This document shows, in pieces, positions 22,025-35,155 of a DNA stretch of 64,000 nucleotides. How positions within the stretch are numbered: position 1 is the stretch's first letter; every line of letters starts with the position of its first letter. The stretch comes from Hordeum vulgare subsp. vulgare (lineage: Eukaryota; Streptophyta; Magnoliopsida; Poales; Poaceae). The notes below the pieces were generated by a model. It saw nothing but the letters and a program-made list of their open reading frames with translations. It was not told the origin of the DNA and ran no database searches. The stretch is taken from assembly GCF_904849725.1 (NCBI RefSeq), contig NC_058524.1, forward strand, positions 545,913,763-545,977,762. The letters run 5' to 3'. Position numbers and translations under genes: made by a program.

Positions 22025-25000
22025 CACAGACCTTTTGTGTCGGTTGGTGGCACCAACCGGGACCAATGACACTGCTGAAAATTGACCTTTAGTCCCGGTT
22101 TGAGGCACCAACCGGGACGAAAGGATGGCATTGGCCCCGGTTTGTGCCTCCAACCGGGACCAAAGTTTTTCGCATATAAGGCAGGAGTTGTCGAAATTTC
22201 CCCCAAACTCTCCCATTTGCCCCAACGCCGCCACGATGCCAGAGCTCCCCGCCGCCCCCAAGCTAGTCCTCGTCGTCATCGTCACCGCCGCCCCTGATCT
22301 AGTCCTCCTCGTCGTCGCCGATGTCCCCGAGCCCGTTGTCGTCGCCGCCGCAAGCCTGTCGTCGTTGCCCCGAGCCCGTCGTCGTCGCTTCGATCCCGTC
22401 ATCGTCGCCTCCCCGAGCCCATCCGCCCCGGTGAGCTCCTCCTCTACCTAAAATTGGAATTTGCATATTTGTTTCTCTATTCCAGGAAATTCTTTTTTTG
22501 AAATATATTTAATTAAAGTGCAACCTAATTAAATTCTATAACATTCAATTGAGTTATAGGAAAAGATTCACCTCAACATGCAAACATGCATGATATATTT
22601 AATAATATTTTTTTAAATACAATAATCAAACACAATAAACCATATGTATTTTAGTTTTAGGTTTCATATTATTTCTCCAAACATTCTTATTTGCATAAAA
22701 TCAATATCTTTGAAATTTATTTCTTAATATTCCCGCAACAACGTGGGGGCATCATCTAGTATATAACGTGGGGCACCCTTTGTCGTCTATATATGTTACA
22801 ATTATGCCAATTTATCTGAAGTTTACACCAAGCCAGTTTTTCTTACTATTGTACTATAAAAAAGGAGATCAAGTTTGTACATATGAGTTTTCCCGCAAAA
22901 AAAGTTTGTACATATGAGTCAGTTTTCTTTTAGATGGTTGAGTCAAAGTTTTTTCTTTTTTTACGGTAAAAGATGAGTCAAAGCTTTTGCAAATTTGTTT
23001 CTCTATTCCTGCCCATTGCTACCTAATTAAATTGGAATTTGCAAACAAATCATCAACGACATAAATTTATTCCAGATTTATTCTTTAAATTGTAGGGTTT
23101 TAAATAGTTGTAGAAATTGTTCTAGACGTCGACGATGCCCATCCCGCATCCTCGTCATCGACTCGGTGGCGAGCACACGCTTGATAGGCGCCAGCATGTG
23201 CGCGACTGGGCTCCGTCGGGCTGGCACTAGGAGGTGCTACCTTCTGGGGGGCGCATCTTGGTGAGGAATCAGGCTCCCGTCGTTGACCCGGAGCTTCTTT
23301 GGTGGCTAGCAGTACAAGAAGAGGCGGGAGGCAATTCAGATATGGTCCATCTCTCAATCCTCTGTAGAAGTTACCATATGACAGGACCAAGCAGGAAAAC
23401 GAGGACATATGTCGTGCCGAATTTAGGGTCCATTTTGCAAAGAAAACTCCACCTCAGAAGGAGAACCTAGATCTGTTGAAAGTGGAGCGCAATATCAATC
23501 AACTGAAGCGATCACCACCGCCTCCGCCGGATTCCAACTATGACCGCATTCTTAAAAAGACATGTGCACAAGCGCGGTGGTCGGGAACTACTTCCAGTGA
23601 TGCAAGGAGAAGTGGGAAAACAATTCCCCAGCTTGTCCAATAGGAGAAGCAATCGTGCCCCCCGCTCAAGGTGTCTAGCAATATCGTCGTCGCTAATCAT
23701 CCGGGGATGGTGCCCGGTACCAATCCTGATGATTACTTGGATGATCATGTAATTTTTGAAATGGATGAGGTAACAAAAGAACAATATAAATACGTGCACG
23801 GGAAGCCTCTCGTCAAACCTGGTCATCCTCCTCTAACAACGATGATGCACAAATTGCATGAGTGGTACATGAAAACCTGTAGGGAGTCTGGGAAAGACGC
23901 TATGTATGTGGCAGTGAAACCAAAGCACAAATTCACTAGACTTCCCGTGATTCCTATTCAATTTGAGGAGTTATTTCAGTTATACAATCAACTGGCCCTC
24001 GACAAACAACTCATGACTTCCTACTGTGTGTAAGTATTACTTCTATAGTTAAGTCTCTAGCTCAGCTCGTTCATCGCATGTATATATAATTATCCTCACT
24101 ATATATATTATGCAGATTGAAGATCGTCGAAATAAAAAAAAAGGAGGAATCTTCGACGTTGGGTTCATTAGACCAGATGCCGTAAATGAATTGACGGTAT
24201 GAAACTCAATCAAAGAGACCGAGGAGAACTTGCTAAACTCATTCCTTATACATTAAAACAAAAAGGAAATAATCCTTCCTTAAAACTTCAAGTGACTGTT
24301 GCTCTCTTCTCTGTATACTCGGTTTCTCTTACTCGAGGTTAAGTAATGTAATTTATGAGTTATATATGTGTGCGCAGATACCACTTTATTCTGCTATCCA
24401 TTGTCATGAAAAGAGCATTAGTAACTGTCTTAGACTAGAGACGTAAAGTCAAAGAGGATTATGCGGACATGACTGCAATGCTCAAGAAGTAAGTTCAGTC
24501 AATATCGGGACCATATCGGCATGCAAATTTCATTAATTTCCTGATATCAAATAACCATTTTCTTTGCCTGGCAGGGTTTGGAAGAAGTTTGCCAATAAGG
24601 TTCCCGGTCTAAACAAAGAGTTGTGATTTACGCACCCCAAAGTAAGTAGTACTAGCTAGTTCCGCGCATCTCTAATTGATTCAAATTTTCATCAATATTA
24701 TCATTACCATGCTTACTTATGAGTTTGATTGAACTCTATTCTCGTGAAGTATATGTACCAGAAAGAAGGGACTCTTTTATGTGGATACTACGTATGCTAG
24801 TTCATTCGCCACTCGACCTCTGAGCGGGGCTTCTCTAAGAAACTATTTGAAGTACGTAAATAATATTCACAATTTTATTTTATATATTACCATCAATTGT
24901 GTTGAGTTTTATTCATATATACGCATGTATTGAGCCCCTTCTTTCAATTAGATTTGTCAGATGCGGGATGAACTCCTACCATATGACCGCATACGAGCAA

Positions 25001-25495
25001 TTCAAGAGGAATTGGTGGGCTTCTTTCTTGACAACGTCATACCTAAAGACGGAGAATACCACGTGGATTTGTGATTGGAACTTAACAAGATGATGTTAGG
25101 GATTGTAAAAGATGTTATATTGTATATACATAGTAGCATCGGATATATTTACGAAAGCTTGTTGTTCGACAAAGCAAGGATAAAGCCCTAAATTAACCCT
25201 CCAAAACCCCCAAAATTAACCCTCCAAACCCCCCCCCCCCCACCCCCCTAAAAAACCAGCTCCGCCAGATGCTAACGCGTGGATGTCATTTGGTCCCGGT
25301 TGGTGTCACCAACCGGGACTAAAGTTCCTCCTGCCTGGGCTCCCCGCAGCGGCCACATGGAGATCCTTGTGTCCCAGTTGGAAAGAGAACTAGGACTAAA
25401 GGTTTTGGGCTTTAGTCCCGACCCTTTAGTTCCGGTTCTAGAACCGGGGCTAATGGGCCTCTGGAACCGGGACAAATGGGCCATTTTTACTAGTG
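22025..25495 (+). mobile_element. CACTA transposon, non-autonomous, about 3.5 kb
   Basis: The right end is clear: ...CCATTTTTACTAGTG, ending at 25495. The left end near 22025 (CACAGACCTTTTGTG) is a decayed CACTA terminus. Subterminal repeats are palindromic: GGTTGGTGGCACCAACCGGG near 22042 and GGTTGGTGTCACCAACCGGG near 25298, with other copies at 22108, 22150 and 25390-25470. Inside is only a decayed Ulp1-like gene; TNP2 is missing. No clean 3-bp target duplication was found. Confidence 0.75.
22236..25074 (+). pseudogene. CACTA-borne Ulp1-like cysteine protease gene, decayed
   Basis: Possible first exon 22236-22430 (start MPELPAAPKLVLVVI, donor GTGAGC). The body begins near 23290 and continues through KLPYDRTKQENEDICRAEF, then PGMVPGTNPDDYLDDHV, RLPVIPIQFEELFQLYN and LMTSYCV (to 24030). 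Later exons are near 24118 (GGIFDVGFIRPDAVNEL), 24380 (YHFILLSIVMKRALVTVLD), 24575 (VWKKFANKVPGLNKEL) and 24753 (LCGYYVC), with a final exon ending DGEYHVDL and stop at 25072-25074. The series HFILL...VTVLD...LCGYYVC matches the His-Asp-Cys order of Ulp1/C48 peptidases carried by plant CACTA elements. Stops occur near 23350, 23641, 24435, 24625 and 24795. Its original role in transposition is unknown. Confidence 0.8.
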
Positions 25496-25532
25496 ATAGC
25501 TTTGTCAGGCATGCGATGGACGATCGAGGCAT

Positions 25533-27052
25533 TGATACGTCCATTTTGCATCATGCTTTTATATCAATATTTATTGCATTATGGGTTGTCAATACACATT
25601 ATTGTACAATACTTATGCCTTTTCTCTCTTATTTTACAAGGTTTACATGAAGAAGGAAATGCCGGCAGCTGGAATTCTGGACCGGAAAAGGAGAAAATCT
25701 GATAGACCTATTTTGCACAACTCCAAAAGTCCTGAAAACTTACAGAGAATTATTTTGTAATATATAAAAAATATTGGGTGAAATAAATAAATTAGGGGAC
25801 CCACCAGGTGCCCACAAGCCAGGCGCGCGACCTACCCCCCTAAGCGCGCCCTGCAGGCTTGTGGGCCCCCTGGCAGGCTTCCGGTGCCATTCTTCTCCTA
25901 TATGAAGGGTTTTGACCTGGAAAAAATCATATCAGAACTTTCGGCACGAAGCGTCGCCGTCTCGAGGCGGAACTTTGGCAGAACCAATCTAGAGCTCCAG
26001 CGGAGCTATTGTGCCGGGGAAACTTCCCTCCCGGATGGGTAAATCGAAGCCATCACCATCACCAACCACCTTCTCAATGAGAGGGGGTCAATATCCATCA
26101 ACATCTTCATCAGCACCATCTCATTTCCAAACCCTAGTTCATCTCTTGTATCCGATCTTTGTGTCAAAACTTCAGATTGGTACATGTGGGTTGCTAGTAG
26201 TGCTGATTACTCCTTGTAGTTGATGCTAGTTGGTTTATTTGGTGGAAGATCATATGTTAAGATCCTTAATGATTATGAATACTTCTCTGATTGTGAACAT
26301 GAATATGATTTGTGAGTACTTACGTTTGTTCCTGAGGACATGGGATAAGTCTTGCTATAAATAATCATGTGAATTTGGTATTCGTTCGATATTTTGATGA
26401 GATGTATGTTGTCTCTCCTCTAGTGGTGTCATGTGAGCGTAGAATACATGACACTTCACCATTAATTGGGCCTAGGGGAAGGCATTGGGAAGTAATAAGT
26501 AGATGATGGGTTGCTAGAGTGACACAAGCTTAAACCCTAGTCAATGCGTTGCTTCGTAAGGGGCTGATTTGGATCCAGATGTTTCATGCTATGGTTAGAT
26601 TTATCTTAATTCTTCTTTCGTAGTTGAGGATGCTTGCGAGAAGGGTTAATAATAAGTGGTATGTTTGTCCAAGTAAGGGCAGCACCCAAGCATCGGTCCA
26701 CCCACATACCAAATTATCAAAGTAACGAACCTGAATTATATGAGCATGATGAAAACTAGCTTGACAGAAATTTCCATGTGTCCTCGGGAGCGCTTTGCTT
26801 TATATAAGAGTTTGTCCAGGCTTATCCTTTGCTACAAAAAGGATGGGGCCACCTTGCTGCACCTTCTTACATTTGTTACTTGCTACCGTTACGAATTACC
26901 TTATCACAAAACTATCTGTTACCGATAATTTCAGTGCTTGCACAGAATACCTTACTGAAAACCGCTTGTCATTTCTTTGTGCTCCTTGTTGGGTTCAACA
27001 CTGTTAGTTATCAAAAGTACTATGATAGATCGCCTATACTTGTGGGTCATCA
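25533..27052 (+). mobile_element. solo gypsy LTR, 1520 bp
   Basis: Starts TGATACGTCCATTTTGCATC and ends CTTGTGGGTCATCA. It is flanked by GGCAT (25528-25532) and CGCAT (27053-27057), a 5-bp target duplication with one mismatch. There is no internal region, so it is a solo LTR left by recombination between two LTRs. It sits inside the LINE reading frame. It carries the typical GC-rich CCCACAAGCC...GCTTGTGGGCC block near 25810-25875. Confidence 0.88.
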
Positions 27053-27159
27053 CGCATCTGCCGACGTTATGCATTCTAGCCCCGTCGAACAGGAGGAAGG
27101 AGGCCATGATCAGACTGGGCCCACCACCGAGGAGGTTATCTCCTTCGGAGGGATCCCCG
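27053..27159 (+). pseudogene. LINE ORF fragment, part 1
   Basis: The frame reads SADVMHSSPVEQEEGGHDQT...EEVISFGGIP up to the copia insertion and continues at 44251 as DPAKGDRRTSHRLQ. Before the solo LTR, the same frame reads IALSGMRWTIEA (25496-25532). It is part of the LINE region upstream of the endonuclease. The last five bases (CCCCG) are the left copy of the copia target duplication. Confidence 0.7.
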
Positions 27160-28935
27160 TGTTGGGGAACGTTTCATGGGAAACAAAAAAATTCCTATGC
27201 ACACGAAGACCTATCATGGTGATGATCATCTACGAGAGGGAGATCGGATCTACATACCATTGTAGATCGCTAAGCGGGAAGAGTTAAGAAACGCGGTTGA
27301 TGTAGTGGAACGTCTTCGCGATCCAAATCGCCGCCGTCCCATGATCCGTCCTGATCTAGTACCGAACGGACGGCTCCTCCGCGTTCAGCACACGTATAGC
27401 TCGATGACGATCTTCGCCTTCTTAATACATCAAGAGAGATGGGGATGTAGATGAGTTCTCCGGCAGCGTGACGGCACGCCGGTGATGGTGGTGATCTATT
27501 CCTGCAGGGCTTCGCCTAAGCACCACAGAAATCCGATCTAGAGGAAGAACTACAAACTGGAGGAGAGGGTTGCACGTGGCTGAAATTGTGTCTCAGAAAC
27601 CCTCAATGCCTCTAGTATATATAGGAGGGAGGGAGGGAGGGGAGGAGGCAGCCTCAAACCCTCAAGGTTTGGCCTAAATTGGAGGTGGACGAGTCCTACT
27701 CCAGTCCTACTAGGAGTAGGATTCCTCCTTTCCACCTTTTCCACCTTTAGTTTTTTGCCTCTCAAACCTCATGGGCCTTAGTGGGAGCTTATGTAAGCCC
27801 ACTAGGGGCTGGTTTGTATCCTCCCACAGCCCATAAAGCCCCTTCGGGCATGACACCCGTCCCAATGGTCCCCGGTACCCTCCCGGCACTCCCGGTACAC
27901 TACCGATGAACCCGAAACTTTTCTGGTGACCAAAACAGGACTTCCTATATATATCAATATTTACCTCCGGAACATTTCGGAGCTCCTCGTGATGCCCGGA
28001 ATCTCATACGGGACTCCGAACTACTTTCGGTTACCAACACCTATAACTCAACTATACCGAAACGTCACCGAACCTTAAGTGTGCAGACCCTGCGGGTTCA
28101 AGAACTATGCAGATATGACCGAGACACCTCTACGGTCAATAACCAATAGCAGGACCTGGATGCCCATATTGGCTCCTACATATTCTACGATGATCTTTAT
28201 CAGTTGAACCTCTATGTCAAGGATTCAGTTAATCCCGTATGTTGTTCCCTTTATCCTTCGGTATGTTACTTGCCCGAGATTCGATCGTCGGTCTCTCTAT
28301 ACCTAGTTCAATCTCGTTATCGGGAAGTCTCTTTACTCGTTCCGTAATACCAGATCTCGTGGCTAACTCCTTAGCCGCATTGCTTGCAAGGCTTATTGTG
28401 ATGTTGTATTACCGAGTGGGCCCGGAGATACCTCTCCATCATACGGAGTGACAAATCCCAGTCTCGATTCACGCCAACCCAACAGACACCTTCCGAGATA
28501 CCTGTAGAGCACCTTTATAGTCACACAGTTACGTTGAGATGTTTGACACACACAAGGTATTCTCCAGTGTCCAGGAATTGCGTGATCTCATGGTCATAGG
28601 AACAGATACATTGACATGCAGAAAAGAGTAGCAATAAACTGACACGATCACATGCTACGTTTATAGTTTGGGTCTTGTCCATCACATCATTCTCCTAATG
28701 ATATGATCCCATTATCAAGTGACAACACTTGTCTATGTCTGGGAAACCTTAACCATCTTTGATCAACGAGCTAGTCAACTAGAGGCTTACTAGGGACAGT
28801 GTTTTGTCTATGTATCCACACATGTATTTGAGTTTCCAATCAATACAATTATAGCATGAATAATAAACGATTATCATGAATAAGCAAATATAATAATAAC
28901 TAATTTATTATTGCCTCTAGGGCATATTTACAATA
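27160..28935 (-). repeat. 3' LTR of Angela-like element 2
   Basis: 1776 bp. The plus strand starts TGTTGGGGAACG. The far end reads GGCATATTTACAATA, a mutated form of ...TTTCCAACA. It pairs with the LTR at 42472-44245. Confidence 0.93.
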
Positions 28936-28950
28936 GTCTCCCACTTGCAC
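28936..28950 (-). other. polypurine tract of Angela-like element 2
   Basis: On the minus strand it reads GTGCAAGTGGGAGAC, directly before the 3' LTR, as expected for the plus-strand primer of this copia group. Confidence 0.8.
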
Positions 28951-31790
28951 TAGAGTCAATAATCTAGTTCACAACACTATGTGATTTTGACGAATCTAAC
29001 ACCCATACAGTTCTAGAGTTTGATCATGTCTTGCTTGTGAGAGAGGTTTTAGTCAACGGGCCTGAACCTTTCAGATCTGAGTGTGCTTTACAAATCTCTA
29101 TGTCATCTTGTAGGTGCTACTACCAACGTGCAATTTTGGAACTATTCCACATGACTTCTCCACTATACGAATCCGGTTTACTACTAAGAGTTTTCCGGAG
29201 TAGTGTCAAAGCTTGCATTGGCGTAACCCTTTACGACGAACTCTTTTAACACCTCCATAATCGAGAAAAATTTCCTTAGTCCACTAGTTACTAAGGATAA
29301 CTTTTGACCGATTTCCAGTAATCCATTCGTGGATCACTTTCGTACCCCTTGACAAATTCATGGCAAGGCACCCATCAGGTGCAGTACACAACATAACATG
29401 CTATATAGCCTATGGCTAATGCATAGGGGATGGCCTTCATCCTTTCTCTTTCTTCTGTCGTGGTCGGCCTTTGAGTCTTACTCAAATTACACCTTACAAA
29501 CAGCAAAGAACTCCTTCTTTGCCGATCTATTTTGAACTCCTTCAAAAACTTGTCAAGGCATGCATTTCATTGAAAGTTTTATCAAGCGTCTTGATCTATC
29601 TCTATAGATCTTGATGCTCAATGTTCAAGTAGCTCAATCCAGGTTTTCCTGTGGAAACACCTTTTCAAACAACCCTATATGCTTTCCAGAAATTCTACAT
29701 CATTTCCGATCAACAATATGTCAACCACATATACTCATTAGAAATTCTATAGTGCTCCTACTCACTTCCTTGGAAATACAAGTTTCTCACAAACTTTGTA
29801 TAAACCCAAAAGCTTTGATCATCACATCAAAGCGCATATCCAACTCCGAGATGCTTACTCCAGTCCTTACAAGGATCGCTAGAGCTTGCATACTTGTTAG
29901 CATCCTTAGGATCGACAAAACCTTCTGGTTGTATCACATACAACCTTTCCTCAAGGAAACCGTCGAGGAAACAATGTTTTGACATCCATCTACAAGATGC
30001 AGCAACTGCTAACATAATTCCAACAGACTTTTAGCATCACTACGAGTGACAAAGTCTCATCACAGTCAACTCCCTGAACTTGTGAGAAACCTCTTTGCAA
30101 CAAGTGGAGCTTTCTTAAATGGTGACTTTCACCATCATTGTGTGTCTTCTTTTAAAGATCCATCTGTACTTAATAGTCTTACAACCATCAAGTAGTTCTT
30201 CCAAAGTCCACACTTTGTTTTCAGACATGAATCCTCTCTCGGATTTCATGGCCTCCAGCCATTTGTCGGAATCCGGGCCCACCATCGCTTCTCCATAGCT
30301 TGTAGGTTCATTGTTGTCCAACATAACCTCCAAGATAGGGTTACCGTACCACACTGTAGCAGTACGCGACCTTGTCAACCTACGAGGCTTGTAGTAACTT
30401 GATCCGAAGCTTAATGATCACTATCATCAGTTTCCATTTCAATTGGCGTAGGCGCCATAGGAACAACTTCCAGCGCCCTGCTACACTCTGGTTGAAGTGA
30501 AGGTTCAATAACCTCATCAAGTTTCCACCATCCTCCCACTCAATTCTTTTGAGAGAAACTTTTCCTCGAGAAAGGACCCTTTTCTAGAAACAAACACTTT
30601 GCTTCCGGATCTGAGATAGGAGGTATATCCAACTATTTTGGGTGTCCTATGAGAATGCATTTACCCGCTTTGGGTTCGAGCTTATCATGCTGAAACCTTT
30701 TTACATAATCATCACAGCCCCAAACTTTTAAGAAACGACAACTTAGGTTTCTCCAAACCATAGTTCATACGGTGTCATCTCAACGGAATTACGTGGTGCC
30801 CAATTTAAAGTGAATGCGGTTGTCTCTCATGCCTAACCCAAAAACGATAGTGATAATTCTACAAGAGACATCATAGTATGCACCATATCCAATAGGGCAC
30901 GACTATGATGCTTAGACACACCATCCCACCATGGTGTTCCAGGTGGCATTAGTTTTGAAACAATTTCCACATTGTCTTAACTGTGTACCAAACTCGCAAC
31001 TCGGGTATTCATCTCTATGATCATAACTTAGACATTTTATCCTCTTGTCACGATGATCTTTACTCTGAAATAGCATGAACTTTTCAACATTTCACACTTG
31101 TGATTCATCAAGCAAATAATCATGTATCTACTCAAATCGTCAGTGAAGTAAGAACATGACGATATCCACTGCGTGCCTCAGCACTCATTGGACTGCACAC
31201 ATCAAAATGTATTACTTCCAACAAGTTACTTCTTGTTCTATATTAATGGAAAAACGAGGCCTTCAGTCATCTTGCCCATGTGGTATGATTTGCATGCCTC
31301 AAGTGATTCAAAATCAAGTGAGTCCAAACGATCCATCTGCATGGAGTTTCTTCATGTGTTTATACCAATAGGCATTGTTTGCATGTCCCAAACGTTTCAA
31401 AAATGAGTGAGTACAAAGACCCATCAGCATGGAGCTCCTTCATGCATTTTATACCAATATGACTCAAGCGGCAGTGCCACAAGTAAGTGGTACTATCATT
31501 ACTACTATGTATCTTATGGCATCAATATTATGAACATGTGTATCACTACGATCGAGATTCAATAATCCATTGAAGGTATTTATTCAAGCAAATACAATAA
31601 TAATTATTCTCTTTCAATGAATAATCGTATTGTAATAAACACGATCTAATCATGTTCATGCTCAACGCAAACACCAAATAACAATTATTTAGGTTTAACA
31701 CTAATCCCGATGGTAGAGGGATCGTGCGATGTTTGATCACATCAACCTTGGAAACACTTCCAACACATATCGCCACCTCACCTTTAGCTA
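28951..31790 (-). pseudogene. copia pol remnants (integrase, reverse transcriptase)
   Basis: Heavily decayed. Minus-strand pieces still recognisable are an integrase C-terminal stretch (MVHTMMSLVELSLSF and MTPYELWFG, between about 30900 and 30740), the start of the copia reverse transcriptase (EPTSYGEAMVGPDSDKWLEA, KTIKYRWIFKRR, 30300-30130) and a later RT piece (VIQPEGFVDPKDANK, near 29930-29890). The segment between the last two, which should hold about 70 residues, is partly deleted. No frame is open beyond 90 codons. RNase H was not clearly seen. Shared TTACTTCCAACAAGTTACTT-type text near 31210 belongs to the same internal region. Confidence 0.75.
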
Positions 31791-32759
31791 GTCTCTGTAT
31801 ATTCCATAGCTTTTATTTCGAGTTAATAACACTTAGCAACCAAACCGATATCTAATACCCTCATGCTACTAGGAGTACTAGTAAAGTACACATCAATATC
31901 ATGTATATCCAACATACTTCTGTCGACTTTGCCAGCCTTCTCATCTACCAAGTATCTAGGGTAGTTCCTCTTCAGTGACCGTTCCCCTCATTACAGAAGC
32001 ACTTAGTCTAGGGTTTGGGTTCAACCTTGGGTCTCTTCACTAGAGCAGCAACTGGTTTGTCGTTTCATGAAGTATCCCTTCTTGCCCTTGCCCTTCTTGA
32101 AACTAGTGGTTTTACTAACCATCAACAATTGATGCTCCTTTTTGATTTCTACTTTTGCGGTGTCAAACATGGCGAATAGCTCAAGGGTCATCATCTCTAT
32201 CCCTCATATGTTATGGTTCATCACGAAGCTCTAGAACCTTGGTGGCAGGGACTATGGAGAACCATCACTATCTCATCTGGAAGATTAACTCCCACTCGAT
32301 TCAAGCGGTTGTAGCACTCAGACAATCTGAGCACATGCTCAACAATTGAGATTTTCTCCCTTACTTTGTAGGCAAAGGATTTTGTCGGAGGTCTCATACC
32401 TTTCAACAAGGGCATGAGCATGAAATCCCAATTTCATCTCTTGGAACATCTCATATGTTCCATGATGTTTAAAATGTCTTCGGCGCCTCAATTCTAAGCC
32501 ATTAAGCATTACGCACTAAACTATCACATAGTCATCAAAAAACTTGTAGGTTCGATGTTCGCAACATCCACAGACGACGCTCGAGGTTCAGCACACCGAG
32601 TGGTTCATTAAGGACATAAGCCTTCTGCATAGCAATGAGGACAATCCTCAGTTTACGGACCCAGTCCGCATAATTGCTACTATCATCTTTCACCTAAATT
32701 TTCTCTAGGAACATATCAAAAACAGTAGAGCTACAGCGCAAGCTACACCATAATTTGCA
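31791..32759 (-). pseudogene. copia gag and protease remnants
   Basis: Homologous to 1-971 in the same orientation but more decayed. The zinc-knuckle region lies near 32005-31970 and is damaged. A gag piece at 32421-32221 still reads SFAYKVREKISIVEHVLRLS and LNRVGVNLPDEIVMVL. The start codon region near 32750 has lost the ATG context and has several stops. Confidence 0.7.
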
Positions 32760-33346
32760 AAGAACTTTTGACTATGTTCATGATAATTGAGTTTAGCTAA
32801 TCATATTACTAACAACTCCCACTCAAATAGACATCCCTCTAGTCATTCGAGTGGCGCATGATCCAAATCCACTAACTCAAGTCCGATCATCACGTGAGTT
32901 GAGTATAGTTTCGGTGGTGAACATCTCGATGTTGATCATATCAACAATATGATTCATGCTCGACCTTTCGGTCTCTTGTGTTCCGTGGCCATGTTTGTAC
33001 ATGCTAGGCTCGTCAAGTTTAACCCGAGTGTTCCGCGTGTGCAACTATTTTGCACCCGCTGTATGTGAACATTGAGTCTATCACACCCGATCATCACGTG
33101 GTGTCTCAAAACGACGAACTGTCGCAACGGTGCATAGTCGGGGAGAACATAATTTTACCTTGAAATTTTAGTGAGGGATCACCTTATAATGCTACCGTCG
33201 TTCTAAGAAAAATAAGGTGCATACAAGGATTAACATCACATGCAAATCATAAGTGACATGATATGGCCATTATCTTGTGCTTCTTGATCTCCATCACTAA
33301 AGCACCGGCATGATCTTCATCGTCACCGGAGCCACACCATGATCTC
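32760..33346 (-). other. copia leader, left half
   Basis: Untranslated leader, homologous to 972-1600. Interrupted at 33346 by a gypsy element; the last five bases, ATCTC (33342-33346), are its target duplication. The leader resumes at 41812. Confidence 0.75.
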
Positions 33347-34885
33347 TGATACGTCTCCAATGTATCAATAATTTTTGATGGTTTCATGCTATTATCTTGT
33401 CAAACTTTGGATGTTTTGTATGCCTTTTATATCTTTTTTGGGACTAACTTATTAACTCAGTGCCAAGTGCCAGTTCATGTTTTTTCTGTGTTTTTGACCC
33501 TTTTCAGAGGAGAATTTTAAACGGGGTCCAAACGGAATAAAATCTGAGGAATGATTTTTTCCGTAACAGAAGACACATGGGAGACTTGAGAACCAAGGCA
33601 AGAGACCTCGGAGGAGGTCACAAGCCCACCAGGCCCGGCCTAGGGGGGCCTAGCAGGCTTGTGAGCTCCCCGTAGCTCCCCTGCCCTAGGTATTCCGCCT
33701 ATATATTCCCTAAAATCCCAAAAAAAATCAGGAGATCATCGAAAGTACTTTTCCACCGCCGCAAGCTTCTGCCTCCGCAAGATCCCATCTGGGGCACATT
33801 CTGGTGCCCTGCCGGAGGGGGGATTCGGATACGGAGGGCTTCTTCATCAACACCAGGACCTCTCCGATGATGCATGAGTAGTTCACCATAGACCTACGGG
33901 TCCATAGCTAGTAGCTAGATGGCTTCTTCTCTCTCTTGGATCTTCAATACAAAGTTCTCCATGATCTTCATGGAGATCTATCCGATGTAATCTTCTTTTG
34001 CGGTGTGTTTGTCGAGATCCGATGAATTGTGGATTTATGATCAGATTATCTATGAATCTTATTTGAGTCTGTTCTGATCTCTCTTATGCATGATTTCATA
34101 TCCTTGTAATTCTCTTTGAGTTGTGGGTTTTGTTTGGCCAGCTTGATCTATGATTCTTGCAATGGGAGAAGTGCTTGGTTTTGGGTTCATACCGTGCGGT
34201 GACCTCAACCAGTGATAGAAGGAGTAGCGAGGCAAGTATCGTGTTGTTGCCATCAAGGATAGAAAGATGGGGCTTTCATCATTGGTTTGAGATTATCCCT
34301 CTACATCATGTCATCTTGCTTAAGGCGTTACTTTGTTCGTCATGAACTCAATACACTAGATGCATGTTGGATAGCAGTCGATGTGTGGAGTAATAGTAGT
34401 AGGTGCAGAAAGTATCGGTCTACTTGTCTCGGACGTGATGCCTATATGTATGATCATTGCCTTAGATATCGTCCTGATTTTGTGCGGTTCTATCAATTGC
34501 TCGACAGTAATTTGTTCACCCACCGTAATATTTGCTATTTTGAGAGAAGCCTCTAGTGAACACTATGGCCCCGGGGTCTACTCCACACTATATTTTCAGC
34601 CTTACTCTTTTTCTTCCTTGCACTTTCTGCCTTCAGATCTCACTTTGCAATCAATCTTGAAGGGATTGACAACCCCTTTATAGCGTTGGGTGCAAGCTCT
34701 TTTGTGTTTGTGCAGGTACTCTGGACTTGGCGAGATTCTCCTACTGGATTGATACCTTGGTTCTCAACTGAGGGAAATACTTACTGCTCCTGTGCTGCAT
34801 CACCCTTTCCTCTTCAAGGGAAAACCAACGCAAGCAAGTCTCCGTCAACGTGTCAAATTCTGGCGTTGTTGTTTGAGAAGTAGCA
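33347..34885 (+). repeat. 5' LTR of the nested gypsy element
   Basis: 1539 bp, TGATACGTCTCCAATGTATC ... GAGAAGTAGCA. Nearly identical over its length to 40270-41811. GC-rich block CACAAGCCCACCAGGCCCGG near 33620 and a TATA-like CCTATATATTCCC at 33699-33711. Confidence 0.92.
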
Positions 34886-34895
34886 AAAGGATTTC

Positions 34896-34913
34896 TGGCG
34901 CCGTTGCCGGGGA
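34896..34913 (+). other. primer binding site of the gypsy element
   Basis: TGGCGCCGTTGCCGGGGA lies ten bases after the LTR. This is the primer site common in Athila-lineage and related Triticeae gypsy families (thought to be tRNA-Asp). Confidence 0.8.
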
Positions 34914-35155
34914 GGATCAAGTCAAGAACTCATCCAAGTAAGTGTCGCAAACTCATCTCTTGCATTTACTTTGTTTGCCCCTCGTTTTCCTCTCCCCCAC
35001 TTCCGAAAAAAAATTACAAAAACATTTGCCTTTTTCGTTTGCCTTTTCTTTGCTTGTGTGCTATGTGCCTTCAATATGCTTGCATCTTCGCTTGCTGAAA
35101 ATCTAGTGATATTGATCCTCACCCACTTGCTAATCTCTTTAAGAGATCCACTTAT

